Shown piece after piece: positions 61,581-64,000 of a stretch of DNA of 64,000 nt (positions are counted from its first letter, which is position 1; the number at the start of each line of letters is the position of its first letter). The stretch lies in assembly GCA_023101725.1 (NCBI GenBank), contig JALJCO010013652.1:551001-615000 (forward strand), read 5' to 3'. The position numbers and the translations under genes were made by a program. Below the pieces are notes generated by a model. The model was not told the origin of the DNA and made no database searches. It saw only the letters and a list, made by a program, of their open reading frames with translations. The DNA is from Atherinomorus stipes (lineage: Eukaryota > Chordata > Actinopteri > Atheriniformes > Atherinidae).

Positions 61581-62059
61581 TGACTTGCTCTTTTTTTGTT
61601 GCCTGAAATACATCTTGGGTGAGAAGACGAATGAGCCAGATCCAAAACCCTCCCATTTGTATGACTGACCATCCAGGACTGGAAGCAAACTGCCTAAACA
61701 TCTACACATTGCAACATAAACAACATATACAGGGCTGACTATGGACCAGTCAGGAGAAGGACTGAGGCAGAGTGAGTTATTACATAATCATGGTTTTACC
61801 TTTCTTCACAACAGTGAAACCAGTCAGCTTTGTCAAACATTTTATTGCATTTTCAAATTAAATTCAAAGTAACAGTATGAAAATACAAAAATAAATCTGT
61901 GCAAATAAACAAAAGGAGCCCTGTGCGTAAAATTTACAAAGTGGGCTATTGTCTAAGATGGCAATAAAAATCTGTTCTTCTCCTGCAGACGTCGGTTTCT
62001 TGCATACCGCAGCTTTGTTAGCTGGTGCTGGGGATACCTTGGCCGACACATCAGGGTGG

Positions 62060-63977
62060 TCATCCGTGTGTTTGTTGGTCGGATACGCCAGGAGTTTCCT
62101 GATGTGGAGGGGAGCTACACTGGGTTCCGGCCGGTCCTTGACTGAAGAGTGATACGTGCCTCGCAATGATCTCTTCCTTTAATGGCCTCTCGTACTGAGC
62201 ACTAAGGTCCTCTGGAACAGGAACCTTCTTCAGCTCCTCCACAAATGTAGCAGGGTCAGGGAAGACCTCAGTGAAGACGAGCCTCATCAGTGCACTGACA
62301 TATCCTGATATAGAAAAGAAAAGGAGTGTAATATATTTTTTATGACTGCACTTAAATTTTTTTGTACAGTTTACATGGTTAAATTAATGTTTACAAGACT
62401 GGAGTTTTAAAAGAAATTGTCATAATGCCACATTTAGTGTTTGTCAAAATTATTTACAATAAAAAGGTTCTTTTCTTACCAAATGTTGGTTTAGTTTTTA
62501 CAGGTTTTGCAGCAGCTTGTCCCTTCTTTGACTTCGGATAAACAACTTTAAACACAGCTTTACCCTTCAAAGTCTTTGCCTGCTGATGTCCTGCGTTCTC
62601 ATTGAAATGCATTGCTGCCAGATAAAGCCTAAAAATGTAATACAGTATTAGTTTTGTGTTGATGGCATGAACAAAAACTTTGTCACAATAATTTATTTCC
62701 CAGAGACAGTAATAATTTGGTATCAATATTTTTTCAAACTAATATGTTACCTGCAGAGCATTCCAATAAATGGGAAAAACACATTCTTCGGTGCAAAACG
62801 AAGTATTACACTGTGGAATGCCTCCAAAGCTGATGTTTGCTGGTTATGGCTCAGCTTTTCCACGTCACGCAGAACTCTTTTGTTTGTAAGCAGCTTCTCG
62901 ACTTTGTACAGAGCCATGGAACCTAAAGTGACAAAAAAAAAAACAAACCCAAAAAAAAACATAAAAACAAATATTTAGTGGATTGTTGCATATCGCAACA
63001 AACTAATACTTAAGATTTTGCAAGCTCTCACAGGATGAACACATTTGGGGAACAGTGGGTCTTCATGGACATGGACATTCTGAAGGTGATTGATAATGGA
63101 ATTCCACTTGGCCAGTTTCTCAGGTCCAGTCGTGGAGGATGTTGCTGTCCAGTACATGTGGTTTTTAATGCTTGGCAACCACTTTCTCAACACCTGGCAT
63201 TCCTTGTTCCGGGCCACCTTATCCAACTTCTTGGATAAACCTGTGAATGGTACATTTTAACACACGTTTGTAATCATTTTCACATGTGCTAATCATTTAT
63301 TATAACCAAAAGGCACACACACAAAAGACAGATCGGTACAATATGAGAGCATAACCGTTTTTACTAACCTTTCTCAAAATGCCAGACATCATAGTACTGG
63401 AGTACCTGTCGCTCTCTCAAATATTTCTGCACCTTTGTATGACGGTTGGTGACAATGTAGTCCACTTCCAAATTATTTGATTCTAAAAGGTCAAGACCTC
63501 TTTTTAGTCCTTCTTTTTCCATATACACGCTGCCACCAACTTCATTGCTCTATAACAAAAAAAGAAAAGGATTGAAAAAAAATTATAGCAAATGCACAGA
63601 GAACATAAACTGCTAGAAGGATTATATTTGAGGTGTATCTGTACAAGCTGTACATCCAGAATCTTGTTGCTATCAAGGTGCATCAGTGTGTATGAACCAA
63701 ATTTAGCTGAATGCCCTTAAGACAGAAAAAAATATATTGGCATCACATCTGAATTCATAATGAATATTTAACCAGAAGATTTTTCAAAACCAAACTCATC
63801 TGGTGAATCAGCTCTCATGTCACCCCCCACAGGAATTTGTCCATGTGGTCGAAGTTCATCAAACAAATGTTGTTGGTCCATCTTCTACTTATGATAAATT
63901 GCTGGTTCCAGAAACATCCGGGCATGTCTTCTGAAAGTATCGTACTGGTGGATTTGCAGACCCAGGGCTTTGCAGAT
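62060..63977 (-). pseudogene. Kolobok-like DDE transposase, six exons, disabled, partial
   Basis: Minus-strand exons in order: 63977-63800, 63715-63639, 63549-63369, 63240-63032, 62922-62751, 62628-62480, 62304-62060 (counted as six plus the last, stop-bearing exon). Most join in consistent phase. Readable blocks: QYDTFRRHARMFLEPAIYHK, DMRADSP then HSAKFGSYTLMHLDSNKILD, VGGSVYMEKEGLKRGLDLL, DYIVTNRHTKVQKY, QYYDVWHFEKG, KKLDKVARNKECQVLRKWLP, HQQTSALEAFHS-like NQQTSALEAFHSV and FAPKNVFFPFIGMLC, then VSALMRLVFTEVF to TGA at 62060. This resembles the DDE transposase family of Kolobok elements known in fish (TTAA targets, often with a THAP domain). Defects: TAG at 63885-63887, two exon ends lacking GT donors (63799-63798 and 63638-63637 read AT), Asn where the family has a catalytic Asp in the VT-RH block, and a phase mismatch between the exons ending 63032 and starting 62922. 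The upstream part lies outside the window. A host gene derived from such a transposase is the alternative. Confidence 0.7.
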
Positions 63978-64000
63978 CTAAAAGCAGAACGCAAGTTTCA

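Noticed and set aside
63637..63799. AT at two exon ends as U12-type AT-AC introns
   Set aside because: The sequences ATGAGTTT and ATACACC do not match the U12 donor ATATCCTT and the introns end in AG, so mutated GT donors are more likely.

Overview
The window is vertebrate nuclear DNA, almost certainly from a teleost fish and probably a percomorph. The evidence is two split, vertebrate-type genes with GT-AG introns, an AT-rich intergenic background, and dense fish-type DNA transposons (Tc1, hAT-like elements with 8-bp target duplications, TTAA-flanked elements, a Kolobok-like transposase) plus L2/Rex-like LINE fragments. The species cannot be fixed from the sequence alone.

Two host genes are supported, both on the + strand. 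The first, at 767-19111, is a five-exon gene for the ubiquitin-conjugating enzyme CDC34 (UBE2R1 type, 241 aa). Its introns are large and transposon-filled except the last (112 bp), and its likely poly(A) signal is at 21739. The second, at 28672-29937, is a single-coding-exon C2CD4-family gene, best called c2cd4c (421 aa), with a probable untranslated exon near 27.8-27.97 kb. From memory of the human map, CDC34 and C2CD4C are close neighbours on 19p13.3, so this looks like a conserved linkage block. The two products have no known joint pathway.

Layout. 1-766: upstream region and promoter of cdc34. 950-10248: intron 1, with a decayed Tc1 element at 6158-7775 flanked by TA. 10336-16859: intron 2, whose middle (about 10.9-15.9 kb) is a nest of transposons up to three or four levels deep, plus a THAP-like inverted repeat. 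19112-21760: cdc34 3' UTR. 21.8-27.7 kb: intergenic, with three exon-like microsegments. 27.8-30 kb: c2cd4c. 30-61 kb: about 30 kb with no recognisable host gene, made of LINE fragments, MITEs with clear target duplications and a 696-bp insertion with a 14-bp target duplication. It also holds two tracts (56958-57775 and 59867-60960) of nearly pure G or A that look like sequencing or assembly artefacts.

The right end (62060-63977, minus strand) holds six exons of a multi-exon DDE transposase resembling Kolobok. They carry a nonsense codon, two lost splice donors and an apparently substituted catalytic Asp, all explicable as G-to-A changes on the coding strand. Its upstream part lies beyond the window. 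The TTAA-flanked non-autonomous elements and the THAP-like fragment elsewhere in the window fit the known biology of Kolobok elements (TTAA targets, THAP domains), but that link is an inference. I found no clearly new functional system; the most notable material is the transposon archaeology and the suspect low-complexity tracts.
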